64,000 nucleotides of DNA from Caballeronia turbans. GTDB taxonomy: Bacteria > Pseudomonadota > Gammaproteobacteria > Burkholderiales > Burkholderiaceae. The notes beneath the pieces were generated by a model. It was not told the DNA's origin, searched no databases, and worked only from the letters and a program-made list of their open reading frames with translations. Position numbers and translations under genes: made by a program. Positions 8,221-17,485 of the stretch are shown in pieces. The stretch covers positions 1 through 64,000 of the forward strand of contig FCOD02000017.1 in NCBI GenBank assembly GCA_001544655.2. The letters are read 5' to 3'. How positions within the stretch are numbered: the first letter of the stretch is position 1; the number at the start of each line of letters is the position of its first letter.

Positions 8221-9033
8221 ATGGCTACTAGCAGGCTTACCGTCAACAAACTTGATATCGATGTCCTTCGCGCCGGTCATGGCCGTGCGCTGCTCTTTCT
8301 GCATCCGCATCTCGGGCGCGCCAGTTCAGTGGACGTGCTGACTGCTCTAAGCGAGTCATTCGATGTAATCGCACCGTCCCATCCAGGCTTTGATCAGTCG
8401 TCCATCAATGACGATTTCGATTCGGTCGACGACCTCGCGTACTTCTATCTCGATCTGTTGGGGGAGCTCGATCTAAAAGATGTCGTTTTGGTCGGAAGCT
8501 CATTCGGAGGCTGGGTCGCGTTGGAGATGGCGGTGAAGTCCGTCGAGCGCATCGGTCAGGTCGTTTTGATCGACTCAGTAGGCGTCAAGTTCGGACACCC
8601 GACAGATAACGACATTGCCGACGTGTTTTCGATGTCGGAAGCGGCCTTCGCCGAACATGCCTATTTCGATCTTCGCTTCGCGCCTCCGCCGAGGGATCGG
8701 CTCACTGACGAGGAGCTGTTGACCGTTGCCACGAACCGCGAGGCTTCCGCGCGATTCGCATGGCTACCGTGCCTTTACAACCCTAAACTCAGGCAGCGAC
8801 TGGGTCGCGCGGACAGACCTACGTTGGTTATCCAAGGTGCGAATGATGCAATAACCGCGCCTTCATATGGTCGTGAGCTTGCCGCAGCGCTGCCGTGCGC
8901 CGAGTACCGCGAGATCGTCGACGCGGGCCACTTTCCACATATCGAACAGCCTGCCGTGGTTGCGCGGGAGATCGTCAGCTTCGTCCAGCGAGTCGCGTCG
9001 CAACATGAAGCAGCCGTGTCGATCGAGCAGTGA
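8221..9033 (+). CDS. Alpha/beta hydrolase
   Basis: A 270-residue alpha/beta-fold hydrolase. The nucleophile elbow is VGSSFGGWVALE (G-x-S-x-G, Ser near residue 94), preceded by the oxyanion strand LFLHPHLGR. The acid lies in VIQGANDAIT and the catalytic His in VDAGHFPHIEQP. AAGGAGAGAT directly precedes the ATG. It is the first gene of an operon with a flavin monooxygenase (19 nt downstream) and a second hydrolase. The likely job is to hydrolyse an ester, amide or ring-cleavage product made by the monooxygenase. RutD-like and meta-cleavage hydrolases both look like this, so the substrate is undecided. Confidence 0.82.
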   Translation: MATSRLTVNKLDIDVLRAGHGRALLFLHPHLGRASSVDVLTALSESFDVIAPSHPGFDQSSINDDFDSVDDLAYFYLDLLGELDLKDVVLVGSSFGGWVALEMAVKSVERIGQVVLIDSVGVKFGHPTDNDIADVFSMSEAAFAEHAYFDLRFAPPPRDRLTDEELLTVATNREASARFAWLPCLYNPKLRQRLGRADRPTLVIQGANDAITAPSYGRELAAALPCAEYREIVDAGHFPHIEQPAVVAREIVSFVQRVASQHEAAVSIEQ

Positions 9034-9052
9034 AACGTCAAGGAGGTTAATA

Positions 9053-10255
9053 ATGAATGTCTTCTATTTCACCGAGCAGCCTTACCCCGATGCTTGGAAT
9101 CCCGAGGCAACGTCGCTGCGTGTGACGCTGCCGAATAGCGAGTGCGATCCTTCGGTGATGGCCGACTTATATGCTCGCTACTTCGACGAATGGATGCTCG
9201 CGGATGAACTCGGCTTCGACCTTATGGTCAACGAGCATCACGCCACGGCCACCTGCTTGTCATCCGTCGCTGGCGTCACGTTATCGATTCTAGCAAGACA
9301 AACGAAACGCGCCCGCCTGCTCACGCTCGGTTATCCGATCGCCAATCGGCTGGATCCGGTACGAATCGCGGAGGAACTCGCGATGATCGACGTGATCTCC
9401 CACGGCCGGCTGGAAATGGGCTTCGTCAGAGGTGTCCCTTACGAACTCGGTGTCACGCAGAAATCCGCTGTCGGCATGACCGACCGTTTCTGGGAAGCGC
9501 ACGACTTGATCTTGAAGGCGCTGAGCACGCGGGACGGCCCCTTCAACTGGCAGGGAAAGCATTTCCAGGCGCGCAATGTCAACGTCTGGCCTCGACCTTA
9601 CCAGGATCCGCACCCGCCGGTCTGGATCTCCGGACGAAGCCGAAGCAACATCCGCGATATTGCGTCGCGCGGACACGTCTTCGCCACGTTCCTGAGCGGA
9701 AAGCAGACGGCAGGCATGTTCGACTACTACCGGGAGGTTGCGGCCGAGCTCGGACATGCCACGCCTTCTGCGGATCGCTTCGCCTACCTCGGGATCGTCG
9801 CCGTCGCTGATACGCATGACAAAGCCATGCAGCGCGCACGGATCCTCGTGAATTACCTGCGAACCTCGGCGCTGGTTGCCGAGCCATTCGACAATCCGCC
9901 CGGTTATATGTCAGCGGCCGACAGTGCGCGCATGATGCGGGCGAATGGAAAGCGCACCGCGAAGTCAGCATCCGGCAAAGCGGTCGATGTTCATAGCGGC
10001 TCGATCGAAGAACTCATCGATGCCGGTGCGATGTTCGTCGGCACGCCGGATGAGGTGTATGAGCAGATCGCCGCTTTCGATGACGACGTAGGCGGCCTCG
10101 GCAACCTTCTCATGATGGGCCATGCCGCGTCGCTCTCACATGCCGACACGGTGGACAACCTGACTCTGTTTGGCAAGGAAGTATTGCCTCGCCTCAAGCA
10201 GCGCTCGGCGTCGCGCATCACTGTCTCTCGTGAGCTCGAACAGGCAGGCACGTAA
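9053..10255 (+). CDS. LLM-class FMNH2-dependent monooxygenase
   Basis: A 400-residue bacterial-luciferase-like (LLM) flavin monooxygenase with a TIM-barrel fold. Supporting stretches are DELGFDLMVNEHH (N-terminal barrel strand), LTLGYPIANRLDPVRIAEEL, LEMGFVRGVP, and PPVWISGRSRSNI. AAGGAGG lies 8 nt before the ATG at 9053. Enzymes of this class need FMNH2 from a partner reductase, and an FMN reductase gene lies at 12577. Flanking hydrolases suggest oxidative cleavage of a C-N, C-S or C-C bond followed by hydrolysis, as in the RutA and pyridine-cleaving systems. This comparison is inference, and the substrate is unknown. Confidence 0.83.
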   Translation: MNVFYFTEQPYPDAWNPEATSLRVTLPNSECDPSVMADLYARYFDEWMLADELGFDLMVNEHHATATCLSSVAGVTLSILARQTKRARLLTLGYPIANRLDPVRIAEELAMIDVISHGRLEMGFVRGVPYELGVTQKSAVGMTDRFWEAHDLILKALSTRDGPFNWQGKHFQARNVNVWPRPYQDPHPPVWISGRSRSNIRDIASRGHVFATFLSGKQTAGMFDYYREVAAELGHATPSADRFAYLGIVAVADTHDKAMQRARILVNYLRTSALVAEPFDNPPGYMSAADSARMMRANGKRTAKSASGKAVDVHSGSIEELIDAGAMFVGTPDEVYEQIAAFDDDVGGLGNLLMMGHAASLSHADTVDNLTLFGKEVLPRLKQRSASRITVSRELEQAGT

Positions 10256-10334
10256 GCAGCAACGGTGTTGGTGGTGAACCTGTCGGGTCCGAGTGCCGGC
10301 TCAATGGTTCGCCGCCGCTCGTCTAGAACTGTTC

Positions 10335-11198
10335 ATGGTCGCTTCTTACCAATCTACGGATTTGCAATACATGTCTCCAATGCAAAGTGCCCAAAGCCGG
10401 TTCGAGACGGTCAATGGGCTCAAGACGCACTACCTCGAAGGGGGCAAGGGACCGGCCTTGGTTCTTCTTCATAGCGGGGAGTTCGGTGCCTGTGGCGCGT
10501 TGAGCTGGGAATGGAACTTCGACAGGCTGGCAGAACATTTCCGCGTGATCGCGCCCGATTGGCTCGGCTTTGGTCAAAGCGAAAAGGTATTTTTCTTCGA
10601 AGACATGTGGAACGCCAGGGTGAACCACATGAGCGCCTTTCTTCGGCAGATCGGGGTAGAGCGCGCTCATTTCATGGGCAATTCCATGGGCGGCACTGTC
10701 CTCGTCAATGTTGCCGCGAGCGATGACAAGCGTTGGCCGATCGATCGCATGATCCTGGTCAGCGGCGGAGGGCACGTCCCGGAGAACGACGATCGCAAAG
10801 TGCTGACCGACTATGACGGTTCGGAGGAAGCAATGCACCGCATGGTCGACGTGCTCATCAAGCGTCCTTCGCTGCGCAACGACCTCGGATATATCAAGCG
10901 GCGTCACGCCTTGTCAATCGAGAAGGGCGCCTGGGAGTGCGTGGCGGCCGCTCGATTCAAGGCGCCAGTGCGCGCGGCGCGGCCTCTGGTGGACAAGCAT
11001 CCAGACTATTCTCGCATCGATATTCCGACGCTGATCGTCGCGGGACATCAGGACACGCTTCGTGAGCCCGGCTACGCGCGGCAGTTGCAGAAGCAAATCG
11101 GCGGTTCCGAGCTCCTGATGCTCGACGGCGGACATTGCCCGCAAATCGACGTGCCCGACGTGTTCAACGAAAGGGTGCTGACGTTCCTTCTATCGTGA
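10335..11198 (+). CDS. Alpha/beta hydrolase (meta-cleavage-product hydrolase-like)
   Basis: A second alpha/beta hydrolase in the operon. The nucleophile elbow is FMGNSMGGTVLVN, the oxyanion region is LVLLHSGEFGACG, the acid is in IVAGHQDTLREPGY, and the His is in LDGGHCPQIDVP. HSGEFGACGALSWEWN resembles the N-terminal part of BphD/MhpC-type C-C hydrolases (HGxGPGA..W.N), though altered. The start is uncertain: ATG codons at 10335, 10371 and 10380 and a GTG at 10293 all lack a good Shine-Dalgarno sequence, and 10335 is a compromise. Unlike the first hydrolase, it could act on a dienoate-type product. Confidence 0.78.
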   Translation: MVASYQSTDLQYMSPMQSAQSRFETVNGLKTHYLEGGKGPALVLLHSGEFGACGALSWEWNFDRLAEHFRVIAPDWLGFGQSEKVFFFEDMWNARVNHMSAFLRQIGVERAHFMGNSMGGTVLVNVAASDDKRWPIDRMILVSGGGHVPENDDRKVLTDYDGSEEAMHRMVDVLIKRPSLRNDLGYIKRRHALSIEKGAWECVAAARFKAPVRAARPLVDKHPDYSRIDIPTLIVAGHQDTLREPGYARQLQKQIGGSELLMLDGGHCPQIDVPDVFNERVLTFLLS

Positions 11199-11278
11199 AT
11201 TCAAACAGCTGGGCATCGAAGGGTACTCAAGACAAGTCCCTTACGAGCGACTCGCTACAGAAAATATGGAGACAGTCG

Positions 11279-12412
11279 GTGAGGAAAGCCCTAACCCTGA
11301 TAACGTGTTCCTTGTTGGCAAGCTCGGCACATGCACAAAGCGCCGTAACTTTGTACGGTCTGGTCTTCGAGGGCTTTGTCTATACGAGTAATCAGAAGGG
11401 ATCGTCGGTATTTCAAACCGCTACGGCGTTGACGAATCCCAGCCGATGGGGCTTGCGCGGTGAGGAGGAGCTCGGTGCAGGAATCAAGGCTGTCTTCACG
11501 CTGGAGAATGGATTTGACCCGAACAACGGGAAGCTCTCTCAAGGGGGGCGAATGTTCGGTCGTCAGGCTTATGTTGGCTTGACTGGGCCCTTTGGTGGAT
11601 TGACGCTCGGCCGTCAGTACGAGCCGGTGTTCGAGTATATCGGGCTATCGAGTGCGACGGCGCAATGGGGATTCTTTGGATCGCATCCCGGCGACTTCGA
11701 CAACATGAACGCCACAGCCCGGATAAACAACGCAATAAAGTACGCAAGTCCCCGGTTGGGCGGCGTCGCGGTCGAAGGCGTGTTTGCTCCCGGCGGAACG
11801 CCAGGAAACTTTGGCAACAACCGCGTGTACAGCTTCGGAGTCGACTATCAAACAGGCCCGGTTAAAGCGGCGGTTGCCTTCGCCAATTTGAACAATCCGT
11901 CGGTCACCGCGTTCGACGGCAGCGTGTCTCCCGGCTCGCCTGGTTACAGCTCACCGGTAACGAGTCCGGTTTACCGAGGCTATGCGTCAGCTGCATCTTT
12001 GCAGATCTTCGGCGCTGCATTCACATACAAGATAGGTGACGGAAAGGTCGGACTTGTCTACACGAACACCCGCTTCGTCGATATCCGTCCGATCGCCGGT
12101 ATCCCGTATCGGGAACCGCAGGTACGGATCAACAGCTACGAAATCAACTCGTTGTATCGACTGACGCCATCGCTGGCGTTGGCCGGATCGTACGATTTTA
12201 CCGATGCGGACACGGCGCGATATCACCAGGTCGATCTCGGCGCGATCTATTCGCTGTCGAAGAGAACCGATCTCACTTTGGTCGGCGTGTGGCAACGCGC
12301 TGAAGGGATCGATTCGACGGGACAGAAAGCAGTGGCGAACATTACTGGTCTGACGGCTTCCAGCAACGCTACGCAGCTAGCCATCAGAGCGATGATCGCC
12401 CACAGATTCTGA
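11279..12412 (+). CDS. Outer-membrane trimeric porin
   Basis: A Gram-negative porin of the Burkholderia/Bordetella family, 377 residues. The start GTG at 11279 has GGAG 6-7 nt upstream and gives the signal peptide MRKALTLITCSLLASSAHA, then mature QSAVTLYGLVFEGF. Porin hallmarks are WGLRGEEELGAGIKAVFTLE, FGRQAYVGL and LTLGRQYEP, with C-terminal Phe in MIAHRF for Bam recognition. It probably admits the aromatic substrate of this block. Two further porins (30991, 38702) belong to other blocks. Confidence 0.9.
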   Translation: MRKALTLITCSLLASSAHAQSAVTLYGLVFEGFVYTSNQKGSSVFQTATALTNPSRWGLRGEEELGAGIKAVFTLENGFDPNNGKLSQGGRMFGRQAYVGLTGPFGGLTLGRQYEPVFEYIGLSSATAQWGFFGSHPGDFDNMNATARINNAIKYASPRLGGVAVEGVFAPGGTPGNFGNNRVYSFGVDYQTGPVKAAVAFANLNNPSVTAFDGSVSPGSPGYSSPVTSPVYRGYASAASLQIFGAAFTYKIGDGKVGLVYTNTRFVDIRPIAGIPYREPQVRINSYEINSLYRLTPSLALAGSYDFTDADTARYHQVDLGAIYSLSKRTDLTLVGVWQRAEGIDSTGQKAVANITGLTASSNATQLAIRAMIAHRF

Positions 12413-12576
12413 CGTGCTTTCCATACCCCTGATTGTCTCCGCGACGAATCTTTCAGAAGATCGAATCGTGCGCTAAAGAACCGCACAGAAAGGGGAAACG
12501 AGCACAGGCATGTGTTGGAGTTTGACGGCTGTAATTAAATTCGAAACCTGTAGACAGTGAAAAAACGGAGTTCAAA

Positions 12577-13170
12577 ATGGCACGTCCTTTTATTTTGGGT
12601 ATTGGTGGAACTCTGCGTGACGGCTCTACCTCGGAGAGAGCCTTGCGAATCAGCGTCGACGAAGCCCGGTCCAGAGACTGTGAAGTCGAGGTGGTGTCAG
12701 GCGACAACCTCGTATTACCAATGTATGCGCCCGGCGTAACGGCCACACATCACGGTGCGCGCCGCCTCGTCGAACTCATCCGTCGATGCGACGGAATCAT
12801 CGTCTCGACACCGTCTTATCATGGCGGACTTTCTGGACTGCTGAAGAATGCGCTGGACTATCTCGAAGACTTGCGAGACGACAGCCGTCCCTATCTCGAC
12901 GCGCGGCCAGTTGGATGCATCGTTTGCGCGGGCGGTTGGCAAGGAGTCGGATTGACTCTTACTTCTCTGCGATCGATCGTGCATGCGTTGCGCGGATGGC
13001 CGACGCCGCTCGGCGTAGGAATCAACACGATCATTCCGCCGGGCAGCGAAGTACGCGACCCCTTGACGGAGCAGGAAAAACTGCTTCGTGCGGTCGGGGA
13101 ACAGGTCGCTGGCTTCGCCTGGAATCAGCGAGTGTCTTGCCGAGCCGAGAGCGATGCAGAAACGTGCTGA
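12577..13170 (+). CDS. NAD(P)H-dependent FMN reductase
   Basis: A 197-residue flavodoxin-like reductase of the SsuE/NADPH-dependent FMN reductase family. It starts ILGIGGTLRDGSTSERALR, the phosphate-binding loop (G-T-x-R-x-x-S-x-S-x-x), and continues with IIVSTPSYHGGLSGLLKNALDYLE, the FMN-binding and dimer region. A GGAGTTCAAA spacing precedes the ATG. Located just after the porin, it is the natural supplier of FMNH2 to the LLM monooxygenase at 9053. The C-terminal tail (NQRVSCRAESDAETC) is not part of the domain and may vary. Confidence 0.84.
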   Translation: MARPFILGIGGTLRDGSTSERALRISVDEARSRDCEVEVVSGDNLVLPMYAPGVTATHHGARRLVELIRRCDGIIVSTPSYHGGLSGLLKNALDYLEDLRDDSRPYLDARPVGCIVCAGGWQGVGLTLTSLRSIVHALRGWPTPLGVGINTIIPPGSEVRDPLTEQEKLLRAVGEQVAGFAWNQRVSCRAESDAETC

Positions 13171-14151
13171 AGCTCCGGCACGACGATGGCAGGGTCGGCT
13201 GACTGCACTGGCGTTGCGCCGTCACTTGCATTCCGGTGCCTAACACCGACGTCTGCGAACGGAGGAACGACACCTGGCACGTACTTTTGATGTTGTCGAT
13301 GTACCTGACGATCAAGGAACGAATGAAGCGTCCGCACCTTGACACTCGGATGCGAGCGGTGCTGAGATCGTCCCCCTCAAGGTGGCGACGCGCAAGGGGC
13401 TTGCGCATCGCGAGATCGAGCTCACGTCACTCCGCGACTTGAGATTCCGCACGGGGAGGGGTCTACCTCAACGCGCTCCGCTCACAAGCTCGGCGTAGTC
13501 GAGAGGGATTCTGAAATCCGACCCCTCGTTTAGCGTGCGTTCTTGAAAGACTATCGCTGAGGTTGGGCACAAAATTCAGCAGACTCACGAGCCTAAATAA
13601 TCCGCGTTTTTTCATCCGAAGAGCGGGGGGATGTGTTATCTCAATATCGGTTTCGCGGTCACCGAGCGCGGGCGGGGTGCTCCTGCACAAAATGGATCGG
13701 CCGCCGGCGCCTTCGTTGATGTGCATGAATTCAAATGTTGTCGACTCTGATGCTCTGAGATCAAGCGATCGTGTTTATGTCATGGCGCGACGCGCGCCTA
13801 CCGAAGAAGCAAAAGACTGGCTTCTTGCACCCCAACGATTGAGGACCTGGACGCGAACAGACGGCCGAAAAGCACAGGTGATTGAGCATAGCCTCCTTTC
13901 ACCCAAGCGGTTTCCGATGCAAAAAGGGAAGAGAGAGTCGAGGCACTAAGTCAGAGCACTCGACGTGTCGCATCTGCGTACAGGTCCGCGTGTAAAGCGG
14001 TTCTATGCCTCGGCGGCTACCAAGCAACAGCCATTGGACCCGGGCGCTCCGTGCGACCGGCAAAGATTCACTCTGCCTATCTCACGCGGGGCTTTTACTA
14101 CGCGCGATACGGTGCTCACCTGCCCACTGCGGCCAACTCAAGGAAACGACC
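13171..14151. other. Long stretch without an intact gene
   Basis: About 980 nt with no reading frame that looks coding. Some short open segments around 13280-13490 read like eroded protein (for example a frame with VPLKVATRKGLAHREIELTS) but are interrupted by stops and frame changes, and the family cannot be named. No transposase motif or terminal repeat was recognised. Confidence 0.35.
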
Positions 14152-14769
14152 ATGAAACTGTACGTTCATCCGCTGTCCGGTCATTCTCACCGTGCCCGAC
14201 TGCTGATTTCGCTCCTTGCTATTACCCATGAACTCGTCGAAGTCGATCTTGCCGCCGGCGCACACAAGTCCCCGGACTTCTTGAAGTTGAACCGTTTCGG
14301 TCAAGTTCCGGTGCTCGTCGACGGAGACGTGGCGATCGCCGATTCGAACGCGATTCTGGTGTATCTCGCGCGCAAGTCCGGCAGGACTGATTTCCTTCCG
14401 CAGAATCCGGTCGAAGAAGCCGCCGTACAGCGCTGGCTGTCGGTAGCAGCGGGCGAAATCGCTTTTGGGCCGGCGGCCGCGCGGCTCATCACCGTGTTTG
14501 GTGCCAAATTCAATGCCGACGAGGTCATCGCGCGCGCGCATCGTATCCTCAAATTGATCGATGAAGAACTCAGCGGTCGTGACTTCCTCGTCACGTCCAA
14601 ACCGACTATCGCTGACGTCGCGTTGTATGGGTACATCGCGCGTGCGCCCGAGGGCAACGTGGACCTGTCCAGCTATCCAAACGTCAATGCGTGGCTTCGA
14701 CGCATCGAAGCACTGCCGGGCTTCGTCGAATTTGCCAAGACGCCGGTCGGACTTGCCGCCGCTGCATGA
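14152..14769 (+). CDS. Glutathione S-transferase
   Basis: A 205-residue GST. The thioredoxin-like N-terminus is [20 protein letters not shown] with the cis-Pro motif [20 protein letters not shown] (residues about 48-67). The helical C-terminal domain includes [18 protein letters not shown], the N-capping S/T-x-x-D box. AAGGAAA precedes the ATG. A catalytic Ser may be at residue 9 (PLSGHSHR). Detoxification or glutathione-dependent chemistry on an aromatic intermediate is likely, but no particular reaction is indicated. It is 66 nt upstream of the next gene and probably in the same transcript. Confidence 0.84.
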   Translation: MKLYVHPLSGHSHRARLLISLLAITHELVEVDLAAGAHKSPDFLKLNRFGQVPVLVDGDVAIADSNAILVYLARKSGRTDFLPQNPVEEAAVQRWLSVAAGEIAFGPAAARLITVFGAKFNADEVIARAHRILKLIDEELSGRDFLVTSKPTIADVALYGYIARAPEGNVDLSSYPNVNAWLRRIEALPGFVEFAKTPVGLAAAA

Positions 14770-14835
14770 CTGCTCCCGCCGCGGAGACGGGTTCTTGCAA
14801 CATCGAACGCGCATTTTCGATCGAGGAGATAGATC

Positions 14836-16905
14836 GTGAGTTCTGTATCGAGCCAAATCGGCTCGCCCTGGCATCCGGGCGAACTACAACTACAAGAGAA
14901 GGTCGGTGTAATGCAGAAGATGGACAGCGTGGGCCGGCGTTTCGTCCGGGATCACATGCCCGAACAGCACCGAAGCTTCTTTTCCCAACTTCCATTCATC
15001 GTCGTTGGCGCAGTAGCAAACGATGGTGACGTGTGGGCGTCCTACGGGTGCGGGCGACCGGGCTTCATGCGTTCGCCTACCGATCGGATCCTCTCTATCG
15101 ATGCCGCGTTCGATCCTAATGATCCAGCCGCCGGTGGCATCGGTGACGGCGCGGCGCTCGGGCTGCTCGGTATCGAGCTGCACACTCGCCGACGCAATCG
15201 GCTGAATGGCATGATCCGCCAGCGGGCCGCGCGCGCATTCGATCTTGAAGTCGTGCAAAGTTTCGGCAATTGTCCGCAATACATCCAGTTGCGCGACTTT
15301 GAGTTCGTGCGGGATCCGGATGTCTTCTCGGAGACGGCGCCGATAGAATACGATCGCATCGACGACCGCGCCCACGAGATGATAACAAGCGCCGACACGT
15401 TGTTTGTCGCCTCGTATCAAGGCGATGGCGACGCGCGCCAGGTCGATGTTTCGCATCGAGGCGGGAAGGCGGGGTTTGTGCGCATCGGCGATGACGGTGT
15501 GCTGACGATTCCCGACTTCGCTGGCAATCTGTTCTTCGCGACGCTTGGCAATTTTCTGGTCAATCCCCGCGCCGGCTTGCTATTCACCGACTTCGAAACC
15601 GGCGATGTCCTGCAAATGGCAGGCGACGCAGAGGTCGATCTCGAGTCGCCAGAGATCGCTGCTTTTCAGGGCGCCGAAAGGCTGTGGCGCTTCAAGCCGC
15701 GCAGAGTGATTCACCGCCGCGGCGCGTTGCCGTTGCGCTGGAAGTTTCAGACGAGCGGTTGGTCGCCCAACTCGCTTATGACAGGGAGTTGGGATGATGC
15801 AGCGAGCCGACTAAGGGCCTCAGACCTCGCGCGTTCATGGCGCCCTTTCAGGGTTGCGAAGATCGTCGACGAAAGCGCAGTGATCCGGTCCTTTCATTTG
15901 GAACCGATCGACGGTGCTGGGCTGATTCCGCACCTTGCGGGTCAGCATCTGCCAATTCGTGTCAGTATCGTGAGCGATGGCACGCCGATTCCGCGCAATT
16001 ACACATTGTCGAGTGCGCCGTCGGACGGCTTTTACCGAATAAGCGTGAAGCGAGAAGGAAGCGTCTCATCATATCTGCACGACACCTTGCGCAATGGCGA
16101 CGTGATTGAGGCGCGTGCCCCGGAGGGCCAATTCACGGTCGATGCACTCGAACGCCGGCCCGCAGTGTTGCTTGCCGCCGGTGTTGGTGTAACGCCGATG
16201 CTCGCCATGTTACGTCACATCGTCTACGAAGGCCTACGCAAGCGCGGAATTCGCAAGACGTGGTTCATACACTCGGCGCGTTCAATCAAGGACCGTGCGT
16301 TCAGCGAGGAGATCAGCCGTCTAGTGGCTTCCGCCGATGGTGCAGTGAAGGTCGTGCGCGCGCTGTCAGACCCGAGCGACGCGCGCGAGGGCGAAGACTT
16401 TGACGTTGCGGGACGTGTTGATATGAATTTGCTGCGTGCGACGCTTCCCTTTGACGACTACGACTTTTATCTGTGCGGGCCAGCGGGTTTCATGCGGTCG
16501 ATTTATGACGGGCTGCGCGACCTCAACGTCGCAGACGCCCGCATCCACGTGGAAGCCTTCGGTCCGTCCGGCGTTAAACGGCGCACCGATGCGACGTTGA
16601 GCGTTTCCTTGCGCGCACCGGCAGATAAGCCGACGCCCGTCGCGTTCGTGAGGACAGGAAAGGAAGCGCGCTGGCAGCCGGATTCCGGATCTCTGCTTGA
16701 ACTGGCCGAAGCACGTGGCTTGGCACCAGACTATGGTTGCCGGAGCGGCAGTTGCGGAAGCTGCCGGACGCGCATTGTTGAAGGCGCAGTGGCCTACACT
16801 GCAAGTCCAGAATTCAAGGTGCCGGAGGACGAGGCGTTGATCTGCTGCGCCGTGCCTGCACATCCCAGCTCGGGCGGTGGGGATCGTCTGCTGCTCGACG
16901 TTTGA
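14836..16905 (+). CDS. PNPOx-like / FNR / [2Fe-2S] ferredoxin fusion oxidoreductase
   Basis: A 689-residue three-module redox protein. Residues about 30-310 form a pyridoxamine-5'-phosphate-oxidase-like FMN domain (RSPTDRILSID, HRGGKAGFVRI, TIPDFAGNLFFATLGNF). Residues about 335-580 form a ferredoxin reductase (PRNYTLSSAP for FAD, AGVGVTPMLAMLRH and YLCGPAGFM for NAD(P)). The C-terminus is a plant-type ferredoxin (DYGCRSGSCGSCRTRIVEG ... ALICCAVP). The start is GTG at 14836 with GAGGAGATAGATC upstream. Such fusions occur in proteobacteria with poorly known roles. It could pass electrons from NAD(P)H to the FMN domain or an external oxygenase. Confidence 0.85.
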   Translation: MSSVSSQIGSPWHPGELQLQEKVGVMQKMDSVGRRFVRDHMPEQHRSFFSQLPFIVVGAVANDGDVWASYGCGRPGFMRSPTDRILSIDAAFDPNDPAAGGIGDGAALGLLGIELHTRRRNRLNGMIRQRAARAFDLEVVQSFGNCPQYIQLRDFEFVRDPDVFSETAPIEYDRIDDRAHEMITSADTLFVASYQGDGDARQVDVSHRGGKAGFVRIGDDGVLTIPDFAGNLFFATLGNFLVNPRAGLLFTDFETGDVLQMAGDAEVDLESPEIAAFQGAERLWRFKPRRVIHRRGALPLRWKFQTSGWSPNSLMTGSWDDAASRLRASDLARSWRPFRVAKIVDESAVIRSFHLEPIDGAGLIPHLAGQHLPIRVSIVSDGTPIPRNYTLSSAPSDGFYRISVKREGSVSSYLHDTLRNGDVIEARAPEGQFTVDALERRPAVLLAAGVGVTPMLAMLRHIVYEGLRKRGIRKTWFIHSARSIKDRAFSEEISRLVASADGAVKVVRALSDPSDAREGEDFDVAGRVDMNLLRATLPFDDYDFYLCGPAGFMRSIYDGLRDLNVADARIHVEAFGPSGVKRRTDATLSVSLRAPADKPTPVAFVRTGKEARWQPDSGSLLELAEARGLAPDYGCRSGSCGSCRTRIVEGAVAYTASPEFKVPEDEALICCAVPAHPSSGGGDRLLLDV

Positions 16906-16965
16906 CAATACTGCTCGTCCCTTAGCGACTAGCCTCAAGTCCTCACCCTTAGAAAGGAATTGATC

Positions 16966-17445
16966 ATGAAAGATGTCGACGCAGCGCGGCCGCCGTTTCC
17001 GCCCTTTTCGCTGGAAACCGCCATTGAGAAGGTGCGTCTTGCAGAGGACGGATGGAATTCGCGCAATCCTGAGAAGGTATCGTTTGCGTACAGCGCGGAC
17101 AGCGTGTGGCGCAATCGAGCAGAGTTCGCTACGGGTCGCACTGCGATCGTGGCACTGCTTACGCGCAAATGGCAACGCGAGCTCGACTACCGTCTTATCA
17201 AGGAATTGTGGGCATATGAGGGCGCACGCATTGCCGTTCGCTTTGCATACGAGTGGCACGACGACGCGCAGAACTGGTATCGCTCTTACGGCAACGAAAA
17301 CTGGGAATTCGGCGCCGACGGGCTTATGCATCACCGCTATGCCTGCATTAACGACCTGCCCATCAAGGAGAGTGAACGGAAGTTCTTCTGGCCGCTAGGG
17401 CGCAGACCCGACGACCACCCCGGACTGAGCGATCTGGGTCTGTAA
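16966..17445 (+). CDS. NTF2-like protein, DUF1348 family
   Basis: A 159-residue protein of the nuclear-transport-factor-2-like superfamily, DUF1348 branch. The family is recognised from [69 protein letters not shown] and [23 protein letters not shown] lies about 8 nt before the ATG at 16966. The biochemical function of DUF1348 is not established. It follows the fusion oxidoreductase by 60 nt and precedes an MFS transporter by 40 nt, suggesting one operon. Members are commonly near redox or stress genes. Confidence 0.83.
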   Translation: MKDVDAARPPFPPFSLETAIEKVRLAEDGWNSRNPEKVSFAYSADSVWRNRAEFATGRTAIVALLTRKWQRELDYRLIKELWAYEGARIAVRFAYEWHDDAQNWYRSYGNENWEFGADGLMHHRYACINDLPIKESERKFFWPLGRRPDDHPGLSDLGL

Positions 17446-17485
17446 GAGCCTGCCCCCGCCGCAACCATGCAGGAGTCTCATCGTC

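Noticed and set aside
13563-13949. Possible gene of 128 codons
   Set aside because: No ribosome site, no motif and no protein-like pattern; treated as non-coding.
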